Below the pieces are notes generated by a model. That model saw only the letters and a list, made by a program, of their open reading frames with translations. It made no database searches and was not told where the DNA came from. This document shows positions 8,890 through 16,997 of a stretch of DNA of 64,000 bases, in pieces. The position numbers and the translations under genes were made by a program. Numbering within the stretch: position 1 is the stretch's first letter; every line of letters begins with the position of its first letter. This DNA comes from an uncultured Coriobacteriaceae bacterium (GTDB lineage: Bacteria > Actinomycetota > Coriobacteriia > Coriobacteriales > Atopobiaceae). The stretch covers positions 45,152 through 109,151 of the forward strand of contig CADAAU010000012.1 of assembly GCA_902786015.1 (NCBI GenBank), in the 5' to 3' direction.

Positions 8890-11049
8890 CTACGCCAACA
8901 TAATGAGCTGCTTATATAGGCCTCCTTGAGCCATCAGCTCGTCGTGCGTGCCGCGCTGCACCGCCTTGCCGTGGTCGAGCACTATAATCTCGTCACAGTC
9001 ACGTATGGTGGAGAGGCGATGCGCCACTATAACGCAGGTTATGCCCCGGTCGTGAACGTACTCGGAGATATCGTACTCGGTTCGAGCGTCCAGCGCTGAG
9101 GTTGCCTCATCCATAATGAGGATCGAAGGGTCCCTGGAAAGAACACGCGCTATCTCAACGCGCTGCCGCTCACCGCCAGAAAGGTTGCGGCCTCCTTCGT
9201 CCACCATTGTTTGGTATCCATCCTTGCGCGAAACAATCTGCTCATGGATGCCTGCGTCTCGGGCAGAGAGGACCATCTCGAAGTCCTCTATTGTGTCGTC
9301 CCACATCTTTATGTTGTTCTCTATGGTGTCGTGGAACAATACGACCTGCTGATCCACCATGCTGAGGGAACCCTTAAACACCGCACGTGGAATCTGATCG
9401 ATCTCTTTCCCATCAAACAATATCTGTCCGCCCCAAGGCTTATGGATGCCTACCAGCAACTTGGCGATGGTCGACTTACCCGAACCGGATCCTCCCACGA
9501 GCGCCACTCGCTTTCCCGGCGTGAGGGAGAGACTAAAGTCCTCAATGAGTGGCTTGGCAAAGCGAGAATACCCAAAGGTTATGTTCTTGATTTCTACGGC
9601 ACCGCTTAGCTTGCGTGCGTTGCTTAGGTCCGAGTCGGCGCTTTGCACGTTCGGTTCTGGCTCTTCGGGATACCCCATTACGTCCCTTACTCGCTCTAGG
9701 TTGGCGTTCATGGTCTGTAGGTTTTCTCCTGCCAGCAGTAGCTTGTTTACGGGATCCATCATTGCCTTGAGGAACTGCAAAAACGTGAGCAGCAGACCGG
9801 CCGTAAACTGGCCCATGACAATAAGTACAAATCCCATAAACATGACCACGTAATCCGATACCTCCTGCACGAATGCAGGGATGTTGCCCAAGTACATGGT
9901 CTTTTTTGTAAAGATGATCTTTGTGTTTGCGAGGCTGGCATGATACCCGCTCCAGCGTGCCAAAAAACCGTTTTCCGAACCAGTGGCCTTTATGGACTCT
10001 ATCATGTCTATGCCCGACACGGTTGTGGCGGCAAGGTTCGCGCGGTTTCTTGCGCCCACAGAGATTATCTCGCGCCGCATGTTTCCAACCTTGCGCACGA
10101 CAAGGAGGTTAATAATTACGGTTGCCACGCCAATACCGGTTAGCAGAAGACTGTATTGAGCCATTACCACCAAGTAGAACACCAGCATTATTAGGTTCAT
10201 AAGGAGCGGGGCAAGTTCTCCAACAAGCGTCTCGGCAATCTCGTCGTTGGAGTTCTGCCTGTCAGCAAGGTCTCCGGCCTTGTGCTGGTGGAAGAACTCT
10301 ATGGGTAGGCTGAGCACATGCTCCATAAAGCGAGCGCTCGACGTTGCGGCTACCTTGCCCTTTGAACGAATAATAAGTGTCTGGTTTATAACCGACGTAA
10401 CAAGTTGAAATACAATTGCAGCAGCGAAGGCGTAGAGCACGCCCGGATACCAAGAAGCGTTCTCGACGTCCAAAACGTTGTCGGTAAATATACGGGTAAA
10501 GACCGGAGTAAGAACGGTAGCGGCGGTTGCAAGGATGCTTGTAACCATTACCAGGAACATTATTTCCTTGTGATCATTCAAAACGTTGCGCAGAACGTCA
10601 AAGAGACTTGGCTTCTTGCCGCCTGGCTCAAAATGCTTGCCCGGGGCCAGGGCCAAACAGGTCCCAGAATACGAGCGGCTAAACTCGTCCTCGCTAACGC
10701 GTATCCTCCCCTTTCCGGGGTGGTTGACGCACACCTCGCCACCGGATATGCCGCAGAACACGATGTACTGGTCCTCGCCCCAGATTACAATAGCCGGCGG
10801 CCGCACCTTTTGGATCAGCTCGTCAAAGGTGAGGGTCTCGGCTCTGCAGTCCAGTCCGTACTCTGCGGCCGCGCGCTCGATCGCCTCCACCTGGATGCCA
10901 TCGCGCGAGAGGGCGCAAGCCACGCGGAGCTGGTCGAGCCCCACCCACCTGCCGTGGTACCCCAAGACCATCCCGAGACACGCGGCACCTCCCTCTAGCT
11001 CTTCCATCTGGAGCACGATGGGTACCTCTGCCACACCTCTTCTACCCAT
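8890..11049 (-). CDS. NHLM-type bacteriocin exporter with degenerate C39 peptidase domain
   Basis: A 719-residue ABC exporter with an N-terminal C39-like domain (about 1-140), a six-helix permease and an ATPase (Walker A GGSGSGKST, signature LSGGERQR, Walker B ILIMDEATSALD). Related exporters cleave the leader at a double-Gly site using Cys-His-Asp. Aligned to that pattern, the Cys of the ECGAA motif is Gly20 (LEGGAACLG), the His of NHF is Gln94 (DQY) and the Asp of NDP is His110 (NHP). Leader cleavage by the usual mechanism is therefore unlikely; the domain may only bind the leader. The start is ATG at 11049, 2 bases after the adaptor stop; the open frame upstream overlaps the adaptor gene. 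Confidence 0.88.
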   Translation of the reverse strand: MGRRGVAEVPIVLQMEELEGGAACLGMVLGYHGRWVGLDQLRVACALSRDGIQVEAIERAAAEYGLDCRAETLTFDELIQKVRPPAIVIWGEDQYIVFCGISGGEVCVNHPGKGRIRVSEDEFSRSYSGTCLALAPGKHFEPGGKKPSLFDVLRNVLNDHKEIMFLVMVTSILATAATVLTPVFTRIFTDNVLDVENASWYPGVLYAFAAAIVFQLVTSVINQTLIIRSKGKVAATSSARFMEHVLSLPIEFFHQHKAGDLADRQNSNDEIAETLVGELAPLLMNLIMLVFYLVVMAQYSLLLTGIGVATVIINLLVVRKVGNMRREIISVGARNRANLAATTVSGIDMIESIKATGSENGFLARWSGYHASLANTKIIFTKKTMYLGNIPAFVQEVSDYVVMFMGFVLIVMGQFTAGLLLTFLQFLKAMMDPVNKLLLAGENLQTMNANLERVRDVMGYPEEPEPNVQSADSDLSNARKLSGAVEIKNITFGYSRFAKPLIEDFSLSLTPGKRVALVGGSGSGKSTIAKLLVGIHKPWGGQILFDGKEIDQIPRAVFKGSLSMVDQQVVLFHDTIENNIKMWDDTIEDFEMVLSARDAGIHEQIVSRKDGYQTMVDEGGRNLSGGERQRVEIARVLSRDPSILIMDEATSALDARTEYDISEYVHDRGITCVIVAHRLSTIRDCDEIIVLDHGKAVQRGTHDELMAQGGLYKQLIMLA

Positions 11050-11051
11050 GG

Positions 11052-11612
11052 CTACCTCGTGAGGAAACGAATCGGGGGGACTTCTTCGGTAATCATGGTG
11101 ACCTCCGGCGTGGTGAACATGTGATCGGCTATGTTGTCCTCCACACGCACTAGGACGCCCCAGCTGTAGTCGCTGCTCGCGCACTTCTCGGCCACCCACT
11201 GGCTGCCCTGCAGGTACTGGCGTGCCTCGTCACGGCTCAACGGGTAAGGGGACACATAGGCGATGCTTCCCCTGAAGCTCGTGTGGTCAGGCATTGCCAA
11301 GGCGACGCCCTTCTGGAACCCCGCAATCTGATCCGAACTGTACTTGGAGGAGTCCACATAGCACACAACCCACTGGCGATTAGAGCCGTCGTCCGCCTTG
11401 GCCTGCGGACCCAGCGCAAGAGCGGCGATCTCGGAGTCCACCACGCACCCCGTGACGCCGAACGTCACGGGTATCGTACCGGTGAAACCCCACACAATGG
11501 TGGCTACGAGCGCCAGCGACAGCGCCCCTATTATGATAAGCAGCCCCGGGCTGCTTACCCGGATGTACTCATCCAGACCGTCCTGCGACGTCTTGCGTCT
11601 GTCCTTCTGCAC
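11052..11612 (-). CDS. Short HlyD-like NHLM secretion adaptor
   Basis: A 186-residue protein with a membrane helix at about 22-44, introduced by the LDEYIRVSSPG motif typical of NHLM-type membrane fusion adaptors and followed by WGFTGTIPVTFGVTG, the first beta-barrel strand. Typical members are roughly 250-420 residues with a lipoyl/coiled-coil hairpin; here that section is missing and only the barrel-like domain remains, which suits a monoderm envelope. The start is GTG at 11612 because GGGGAGG lies 6 bases upstream and a TATAAT box lies at 11668-11673. A longer frame from TTG at 11684 would begin upstream of that promoter. First gene of the exporter operon. Confidence 0.72.
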   Translation of the reverse strand: MQKDRRKTSQDGLDEYIRVSSPGLLIIIGALSLALVATIVWGFTGTIPVTFGVTGCVVDSEIAALALGPQAKADDGSNRQWVVCYVDSSKYSSDQIAGFQKGVALAMPDHTSFRGSIAYVSPYPLSRDEARQYLQGSQWVAEKCASSDYSWGVLVRVEDNIADHMFTTPEVTMITEEVPPIRFLTR

Positions 11613-11667
11613 TGTTTCCTCCCCACGGTGGCCAGCGACGTTATCGAAAGGTATATTATTACGTGCG

Positions 11668-11673
11668 ATTATA
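11668..11673 (-). promoter_or_regulatory. Candidate -10 box of the NHLM exporter operon
   Basis: A perfect TATAAT on the minus strand, about 56 bases before the GTG start of the adaptor. The -35 region is not clear. Its position supports the short adaptor start. Confidence 0.5.
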
Positions 11674-11886
11674 GAATATGCCAACCATCAATGGCGCAGC
11701 GTACTTCCTGGGGTTTGGCATGTGTGGACCACTTTCTCCTGCCCATTCCTCGCTACGTGCTCCACCTCCTTATAGCGATTGCGTGTCAAATAAACCAGCT
11801 CGCCATTTCCGTGTTTGAATACTAACAGGTCAAAGGATGCTTGCTAGCTCGTGAGCACAACGCAGTCCAAGCAGAAAGGTGCTGCC

Positions 11887-12606
11887 ATGAAAGAGACAAT
11901 TGAAATGCGGGAAGCCATAGGGGTCATTGGCGCAATGGACGAGGAGATCGATCCCTTGCTGAAGGCGGCACAGATCAAGGCCAAACGAGTCGTTGCGGGG
12001 ATGCTGTACTGCGAGGGCACGCTGGAAGGCAAGCCTGTGGTCATCGTAAAGTGCGGTATGGGCAAGGTGAATGCTGGCATTTGTGCCAATACGCTCATCA
12101 ATAACTTTAATTGCACCAAGGTAATTAACAGCGGTGCCGCCGGATCGCTTGACAACCAAATCAACATTGGTGACGTAGTGGTTTCGGTAGATGCCGTTCA
12201 GCACGATTTTGACGTCTCGGTCATCGGATTCAAAAAGGGCGAGATTCCATTCACCGGCCTGTACGCATTTCCCGCAGATGAGGCCATGCGCAATGCGGCC
12301 ATAGCGGCTGTAAAGGAAGCCGCGCCGGAAGTCGGCGTGTTTGAGGGCAGGATATGCTCGGGCGACCAGTTCATCTATACCAACGAGCAAAAAGAACTAA
12401 TTACGTCGAACTTTGGTGGAATGTGCTCCGAGATGGAGGGGGCAGCAGTTGCGCAAGTTTGCTACCTCAACGACACCCCGTTCGTAATCATTCGCGCCAT
12501 ATCGGACAAGGCCGACGGATCGCAAGCCATAGAGTTCGATACGTTTAAGGCTGGAGCAGGCGTCCGCTCGGCAAAGGTCGTACGGCGCATGGTGCAAAGC
12601 CTATAA
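11887..12606 (+). CDS. mtnN: 5'-methylthioadenosine/S-adenosylhomocysteine nucleosidase
   Basis: A 239-residue cytoplasmic enzyme that hydrolyses MTA and SAH to adenine plus the thioribose, recycling SAM by-products and feeding LuxS-type pathways. It has the N-terminal GVIGAMDEE motif with the catalytic Glu, the SGAAGSLD nucleoside-binding block, MCSEMEGAAVAQV near residue 175 and RAISDKAD with the catalytic Asp near 205. Length matches the family (about 230). The start is ATG at 11887 after AGAAAGG; the in-frame GTG at 11851 has no such site. It stands alone, divergent from the exporter operon. A weak hairpin at 12619-12639 lacks a T tract. Confidence 0.93.
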   Translation: MKETIEMREAIGVIGAMDEEIDPLLKAAQIKAKRVVAGMLYCEGTLEGKPVVIVKCGMGKVNAGICANTLINNFNCTKVINSGAAGSLDNQINIGDVVVSVDAVQHDFDVSVIGFKKGEIPFTGLYAFPADEAMRNAAIAAVKEAAPEVGVFEGRICSGDQFIYTNEQKELITSNFGGMCSEMEGAAVAQVCYLNDTPFVIIRAISDKADGSQAIEFDTFKAGAGVRSAKVVRRMVQSL

Positions 12607-12681
12607 AGCACCTTCACATTGCAAGATTCTCTCTTGCAAGTTGCGGCAACTCTGCTAGTATATTACGACGTACCAAGTGAC

Positions 12682-12755
12682 GCGGGTGTAGTTCAATGGC
12701 AGAACTTCAGCCTTCCAAGCTGACCACGCGGGTTCGATTCCCGTCACCCGCTCCA
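12682..12755 (+). tRNA. tRNA-Gly (TCC anticodon)
   Basis: The cloverleaf has a GCGGGTG acceptor, anticodon loop CTTCCAA (anticodon TCC), T arm GGTTCGATTCC and encoded CCA. The length is 74 nt. A TAGTATATTA element just upstream (12655-12664) may be its -10 region. Confidence 0.95.
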
Positions 12756-12765
12756 TTGTTTTCTC

Positions 12766-12789
12766 AGCTCCTCTTTAGGAGCTTTTTTC
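12766..12789 (+). terminator. Terminator after tRNA-Gly
   Basis: A 7-bp stem, AGCTCCT with AGGAGCT, has a 4-base loop and is followed by TTTTTTCTTG. Confidence 0.85.
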
Positions 12790-13065
12790 TTGTCGCTTAT
12801 ATAAAGATTTCGCCTGACTTCACACTCAATGGCAAGTTATGGCTCAATTGAACGATTATTTTGCAGCCTGTTATGTATACGGCGATTTTTACCTCTTCTT
12901 TTAGTGGCTTGTACTCGCGTGTCGCAGGAATTTTCGTACAATAGCCCCATAACTTGCCATCGTCCTTCCACTCACCGCTTTCCAGCACTTTCCAGTGAGC
13001 CACTTTGAACCAAATATTTATTATTATGTTCATAATGGTTTTTACGGTGTAGAAGGATAGCTGTT
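12790..13065. other. AT-rich intergenic segment with a 14-bp inverted repeat
   Basis: No convincing gene is seen in this 276-base stretch next to tRNA-Gly. It is visibly more AT-rich than its neighbours and contains a perfect inverted repeat, ATGGCAAGTTATGG at 12829-12842 and its complement at 12947-12960. The 78-codon minus-strand frame at 12797-13033 lacks a ribosome binding site. The last 30 bases carry AAGGA for the downstream permease. Confidence 0.5.
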
Positions 13066-13971
13066 GTGGTAGGAATACTCATCCAACAAATACTCGTCAT
13101 GATGATCATGATGGCTGTAGGGGTCGCCCTCTCGAAGCTCAAGATGCTCGATGAGCAAGGCGTCGCCCAGCTTTCGAACGTCGCGCTATACGTTGCAACT
13201 CCAGCCGTCGTGATTGCCTCATTGGCCATCGAATTCGACCCAAAGCAACTGGCAACAGGTGGTGTGGTAATTGCGTTCTGCATCATCTCGCTGGTCATCG
13301 CAATTCTTGTTGGAAGGTTTGGGTGCGGCAAACCCGATCGCGTCGGCCAATTCGCCGTCGCATTTTCCAATTCTGGATTCGTGGGTATACCCCTTATTCA
13401 AGGCATCCTCGGAGAGCAATATACGTTCTACGTAACCATGACCATGGTCGCCGCTACGGCCATCTTTTGGACCTATGGCGTATACCTTATGTCGGGGGAC
13501 AAAAAAGAAATGTCGCTAAAGAAGATCCTCACCAATCCAAACGTCATCGCCATCGCCGTTGGCCTATTGCTGTTCTTCCTCCCCATTCGTCTCCCCTACG
13601 TAATCAACCAGGCTCTCACGGGTATGAAAAACCTCAACACAGGACTCGGCATGATTATCCTCGGAGCCTACTTGGGCCAGTCAAACATCATGCTTATGAT
13701 TACCGATACGCGTCTGTACAAAGCCTGTCTCCTTCGTCTTGTCGCCGCTCCATTGCTTACCATCATCCCCCTATTGTTTATGCCGGCGTCATTTGAGGTG
13801 CGCATGGTCCTCATGATCATCGCAGCCGCACCAGCTGCTTCGGCAACTTCGATGCTCGCGCAAAAGTACGGTGCTGACTATCAATACGGCACAGGTCTTT
13901 CGATTGGCACTACGCTTCTTTCTATGGCCACCATGCCAGCCGTACTCGCCCTGTCCATGTTTGTACTTTAG
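13066..13971 (+). CDS. AEC-family (auxin efflux carrier-like) permease
   Basis: A 301-residue polytopic membrane protein of the AEC family, bacterial members of which export or import small organic acids such as malate. About ten hydrophobic helices are visible with the family layout: an N-terminal five-helix half including the NSGFVGIPL motif (about residues 107-115), a short charged loop, and a second half with PAASATSMLAQKYG near 258-271. The start is GTG at 13066 after AAGGA. The next gene begins 8 bases after the stop, so the two form an operon, and the substrate may be connected to that enzyme's sugar-phosphate or organic-acid metabolism (inference). Confidence 0.85.
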   Translation: MVGILIQQILVMMIMMAVGVALSKLKMLDEQGVAQLSNVALYVATPAVVIASLAIEFDPKQLATGGVVIAFCIISLVIAILVGRFGCGKPDRVGQFAVAFSNSGFVGIPLIQGILGEQYTFYVTMTMVAATAIFWTYGVYLMSGDKKEMSLKKILTNPNVIAIAVGLLLFFLPIRLPYVINQALTGMKNLNTGLGMIILGAYLGQSNIMLMITDTRLYKACLLRLVAAPLLTIIPLLFMPASFEVRMVLMIIAAAPAASATSMLAQKYGADYQYGTGLSIGTTLLSMATMPAVLALSMFVL

Positions 13972-13979
13972 GAGACACC

Positions 13980-14657
13980 ATGAAATTGCAGCTCACACTC
14001 GATCACGGCAAATACCACGAGATGATTCAGACGGTCGACATGATGGCAGGCCATGTTGACATCATCGAGATTGGCTTTCCGCAAATAGTTACGTTTGGTC
14101 TCACCTTGGTAAAAGAACTCCGTGAGCGTCATCCTAATGTCTGTCTCTGCGTGGATGCGAAAGTATTCCATGGCGGAACAGGCGTTACCAGCCGCTGTTT
14201 TGATGCAGGCGCAAACATCGTTACCGTACTCTCGGGCGCTCCAGATCCCGTTATCGCAAAGATGGTCCAGAAAGCCGAATCATACGGTGGAAAAATCATG
14301 TGCGACATGGCAGCCTCACCACGTAAGACGGGTAAGAGAACGGCAGAAGTTGACGCGCTCGGCGTAGACTACGTTATGGTGCCTACTGGCTACATTCCAG
14401 AGTACGACTACGATATCGATGCACATCAGCGTAGCTGGTTCCGCCCAAAGGTGCGACCTCTCGACTTGGCTGGTGTGGTAAAGAGGAATCTGCACCACGC
14501 AGGCCTCGCCATTCACACAGGCATAAACGAAACGAACATCAGAGACGTGCTCGCGCTCAATCCTGACTTGATTCTGGTCGGCCGAGGCATCCTCGATACA
14601 GATAACTGGCCAATGGCGGCAGATCGCATAAAGATGTTTATGGCATTCGAAGGCTAG
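13980..14657 (+). CDS. OMP decarboxylase-superfamily enzyme (hexulose-6-phosphate synthase/KGPDC-like) with altered catalytic motif
   Basis: A 225-residue beta/alpha-barrel of the superfamily that contains orotidine-phosphate decarboxylase, 3-hexulose-6-phosphate synthase and 3-keto-L-gulonate-6-phosphate decarboxylase. The N-terminal LTLDHG and EIGFPQIVTFG blocks, the central catalytic strand and the C-terminal phosphate-binding ILVGRGIL fit the family. The signature DxKxxD reads D59-A-K61-V-F-H64 here, so the last Asp is His. The start is ATG at 13980 after AGGAG. It follows an AEC permease by 8 bases and has no phosphohexuloisomerase or ulaA-type partner nearby, so a formaldehyde-fixing or ascorbate role cannot be assigned. 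Confidence 0.75.
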   Translation: MKLQLTLDHGKYHEMIQTVDMMAGHVDIIEIGFPQIVTFGLTLVKELRERHPNVCLCVDAKVFHGGTGVTSRCFDAGANIVTVLSGAPDPVIAKMVQKAESYGGKIMCDMAASPRKTGKRTAEVDALGVDYVMVPTGYIPEYDYDIDAHQRSWFRPKVRPLDLAGVVKRNLHHAGLAIHTGINETNIRDVLALNPDLILVGRGILDTDNWPMAADRIKMFMAFEG

Positions 14658-14675
14658 ACAACTCCGAAACTACCG

Positions 14676-15485
14676 TTAGTATGTGCCAATTCGGCTCGTA
14701 CGTCCATAGAGCCATGTATCGCCATGGGGATTGCTTTGCACGCGCAGTGTTCCGCCCGGCTCCTTGAGCGATAACGATTGTTCTCTTCCTGACTGCATGG
14801 CGACATACATGCCAACAGCAGCGCTGCCACTTGCACATGAGTGCTCCCAAAACACGGTATCGCTGCCAGGCACATACACGAGCGGAGTAAGATTGCGTTC
14901 CGACTCACTGCCCTGCAAAAACATCAATCCAAGCCCATCAAAACCCAGTTGGACGCACCACGCGCGAACGAGCCGCTCGGCATCCGGTCGGCAGTCGACC
15001 AGCCGTGCAAACGGAGAAAAACCATCAAGTACGATGTGAGATATTCCCTGCATCTTGACCACAGGAACGATTGCCTCGATGCCATTCGCCTCGAGTTTGG
15101 CCAGCTCGACCCCCGATGCGCGCGGCATCAGAATACTCGCCCTAAACTCCACCTCGCCGTCCGAAGGCACGTGCTCAAGACGTATAAGGATGGGCAACGC
15201 AGCACCAGATACCTCAAGACTGACCTCACTCGACCCCGAGTCCTCTCCCCTCCTCAACGCTGACCAGGCGGCCGCACACATCGAGGCATTTCCACAGAAC
15301 TCTCCGCCAGCCATGCGCAAGCGGGGCAAAAGGCCCTCGGACACAAAACCTACCTGCTCGACTTCGGGATGGCATGCCATAATCCTAGCAGCAACCTCAG
15401 GCTGCTGCTCGATGCTTGTTTGAGTCTCCACAAGCGCCGTGATATTGCCCGTCGGATCCCAAATACTGTACTTAAGGCCACTCAT
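14676..15485 (-). CDS. CntK-like amino-acid (histidine-type) racemase of the DapF superfamily
   Basis: A 269-residue cofactor-independent racemase/epimerase with two DapF-like lobes. The Cys pair is present: Cys64 in GGEFCGNAS and Cys217 in [13 protein letters not shown]. It departs from diaminopimelate epimerase at the N-terminus ([10 protein letters not shown] instead of the GLGND motif) and follows the staphylococcal histidine racemase CntK in layout, including [23 protein letters not shown] and length (CntK is about 273). It overlaps the amino-acid ABC ATPase gene by 4 bases. No cntL (nicotianamine synthase-like) or cntM is present, so a D-amino-acid role tied to the importer seems more likely than opine metallophore synthesis. 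Substrate is unproven. Confidence 0.75.
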   Translation of the reverse strand: MSGLKYSIWDPTGNITALVETQTSIEQQPEVAARIMACHPEVEQVGFVSEGLLPRLRMAGGEFCGNASMCAAAWSALRRGEDSGSSEVSLEVSGAALPILIRLEHVPSDGEVEFRASILMPRASGVELAKLEANGIEAIVPVVKMQGISHIVLDGFSPFARLVDCRPDAERLVRAWCVQLGFDGLGLMFLQGSESERNLTPLVYVPGSDTVFWEHSCASGSAAVGMYVAMQSGREQSLSLKEPGGTLRVQSNPHGDTWLYGRTSRIGTY

Positions 15486-16240
15486 CGATCAAACACGCTC
15501 AAGAACCGCTTGGTTCTTTCTTCCTGCGGATTATCGAACACATCATGCGGATCTCCCTGCTCCACAATCACGCCCCCGTCCATAAAGATGACTCGATTGC
15601 TCACAGCTTTTGCAAATGCCATCTCGTGCGTGACCACTACCATCGTCATCTTCTCTTCGGCAAGTTGCTTAATTACCTTGAGTACCTCACCAGTAAGCTC
15701 GGGATCGAGCGCCGAAGTCGGTTCGTCAAAGAAGAGAATCTCTGGTTTCATAGCCAAAGCTCGTGCAATGGCAACGCGTTGTTGCTGGCCGCCAGAAAGC
15801 TGGAAGGGATACGCGTCGGCCTTGCTATCTATACCCATTTTCCTGAGCAAATCCATCGCAGTGTCCATTGCTTCTTCTCGACTGCGTTTTTGTACGCGAA
15901 TTGGAGCGTCTATAAGGTTCTTTAGAATGCTGTAATGAGGAAATAGATTGAACTGCTGAAACACCAGCCCGTAGTAACTCCTGAACTGTCTGAGCTCCTT
16001 AGCCGTTACGTACTCAGCCTTACCCTGTGCATTTGTATGGGCGGCTGCTTTGCCCATGTACTTTATCTCCCCGCCATCAATGGTCTCGAGGAAGGTGGCA
16101 CAACGCAGCAGCGTGGACTTGCCCGATCCCGATGGCCCAATGATGCTTACCACCTCACCGCTATCGACGCCAAAGCTTATATCCTTTAGCACCTCAAGAC
16201 CGTCAAACTGCTTCTGTATGTTGTTCATCTCTAATATCAT
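15482..16240 (-). CDS. Polar amino-acid ABC transporter, ATP-binding protein
   Basis: A 252-residue ATPase of the GlnQ/HisP group that energises amino-acid import. Walker [10 protein letters not shown] is at 35-43, Q-loop at [10 protein letters not shown], signature LSGGQQQR at 148-155, Walker [15 protein letters not shown] and H-loop VVVTHEM. Length is normal. The start is ATG at 16240, 12 bases after the permease stop. It lies between the permease and the racemase in a four-gene minus-strand operon (binding protein, permease, ATPase, racemase). Confidence 0.93.
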   Translation of the reverse strand: MILEMNNIQKQFDGLEVLKDISFGVDSGEVVSIIGPSGSGKSTLLRCATFLETIDGGEIKYMGKAAAHTNAQGKAEYVTAKELRQFRSYYGLVFQQFNLFPHYSILKNLIDAPIRVQKRSREEAMDTAMDLLRKMGIDSKADAYPFQLSGGQQQRVAIARALAMKPEILFFDEPTSALDPELTGEVLKVIKQLAEEKMTMVVVTHEMAFAKAVSNRVIFMDGGVIVEQGDPHDVFDNPQEERTKRFLSVFDR

Positions 16241-16252
16241 AATGCCATCCCT

Positions 16253-16900
16253 CTATTTGTAGTAATCCATCGACTTCTCGATGCGCTTCATGACAAACTC
16301 CACAAGATAGTTGGCCACAAAGTAGAACACACCCGCAATTACGAACGGCATAAATGACGTTTGAGATGCGGCGATCTGTTTGGCAATCGAGAATACCTCT
16401 TGATATGCGAGGGTAAATGCAAGCGATGTGTCTTTTACTAGGGTGATTATTTCATTTGTAATGGCTGGCATAATGCGTTTTATGACCTGTGGAAGTATGA
16501 TTCGCATGAACGTTTGCGTATGACTGTACCCCAATACTTCCGCGGCTTCATACTGGCCGACGGGTATGGACTCGATTCCTCCTCGATAGATTTCGGCAAA
16601 GTAAGCCGCATAGTTCAAAACAAAGCCAACGATAATGGCCGGATACCGCCAACCACCAATCTCCCAACCAAATAGATAGTAGGGGCCAAAATACCATGCC
16701 AATAGTTGCAGCATCAATGGCGTCCCACGTACCACCGAAATATATATTCCTACGATGCCACGTACCACCAAAAACCTGCTCTTTTTGAGAAGAGCAACCA
16801 CCATACCGAGCGGCAGGGCGCCAAGCAACGTCAGAAAGAAGATTCCAAACGTCTTGAGCATGCCATCAGACATGGTAACTAACATCGTCGTAATCGACAT
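16253..16900 (-). CDS. Polar amino-acid ABC transporter, permease
   Basis: A 215-residue inner-membrane permease of the HisMQ/GlnP type. It has about five helices and the EAA loop seen as QYEAAEVLGYSHTQTFMRII (about 135-155), which docks the ATPase. The PLMLQLLAWYFGPYY segment is typical of the family. The start is ATG at 16900 after GAGGAAAG. Only one permease gene is present, so the channel is probably a homodimer. It is separated from the upstream binding-protein gene by a hairpin that could lower permease expression relative to the binding protein. Confidence 0.92.
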   Translation of the reverse strand: MSITTMLVTMSDGMLKTFGIFFLTLLGALPLGMVVALLKKSRFLVVRGIVGIYISVVRGTPLMLQLLAWYFGPYYLFGWEIGGWRYPAIIVGFVLNYAAYFAEIYRGGIESIPVGQYEAAEVLGYSHTQTFMRIILPQVIKRIMPAITNEIITLVKDTSLAFTLAYQEVFSIAKQIAASQTSFMPFVIAGVFYFVANYLVEFVMKRIEKSMDYYK

Positions 16901-16940
16901 GAGCTTTCCTCACCTGTCTCGTAACGATACGGATAATGAA

Positions 16941-16974
16941 AGTTGGGGAACATGCCATAGCATGCCCCCCAACT
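16941..16974 (-). promoter_or_regulatory. Intercistronic hairpin between binding protein and permease
   Basis: AGTTGGGG pairs with CCCCAACT and an inner CATGC with GCATG, with two-base bulges on each side. No T tract follows on the minus strand. It lies in the 97-base gap after the binding-protein gene, where hairpins commonly stabilise the upstream mRNA or partly terminate transcription. Confidence 0.6.
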
Positions 16975-16997
16975 GACTCCATTCATGCAGCACTTAC

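Noticed and set aside
10820..11060. Extension of the peptidase-ABC gene upstream to 11199
   Set aside because: The added residues overlap the adaptor gene and look like frame-shadow sequence; ATG at 11049 fits the C39 family start.
11659..11721. A 20-codon minus-strand frame upstream of the NHLM adaptor, considered as a precursor peptide
   Set aside because: It overlaps the candidate TATAAT box at 11668-11673, has no well-placed ribosome binding site and lacks a leader or double-Gly site.
12797..13033. A 78-codon minus-strand frame beside tRNA-Gly
   Set aside because: No ribosome binding site, AT-rich composition unlike its neighbours and no recognisable domain; treated as non-coding or a remnant.
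14676..15485. Annotation as diaminopimelate epimerase (dapF)
   Set aside because: The N-terminus lacks the DapF GLGND motif and the layout follows CntK; DapF is kept only as an alternative.
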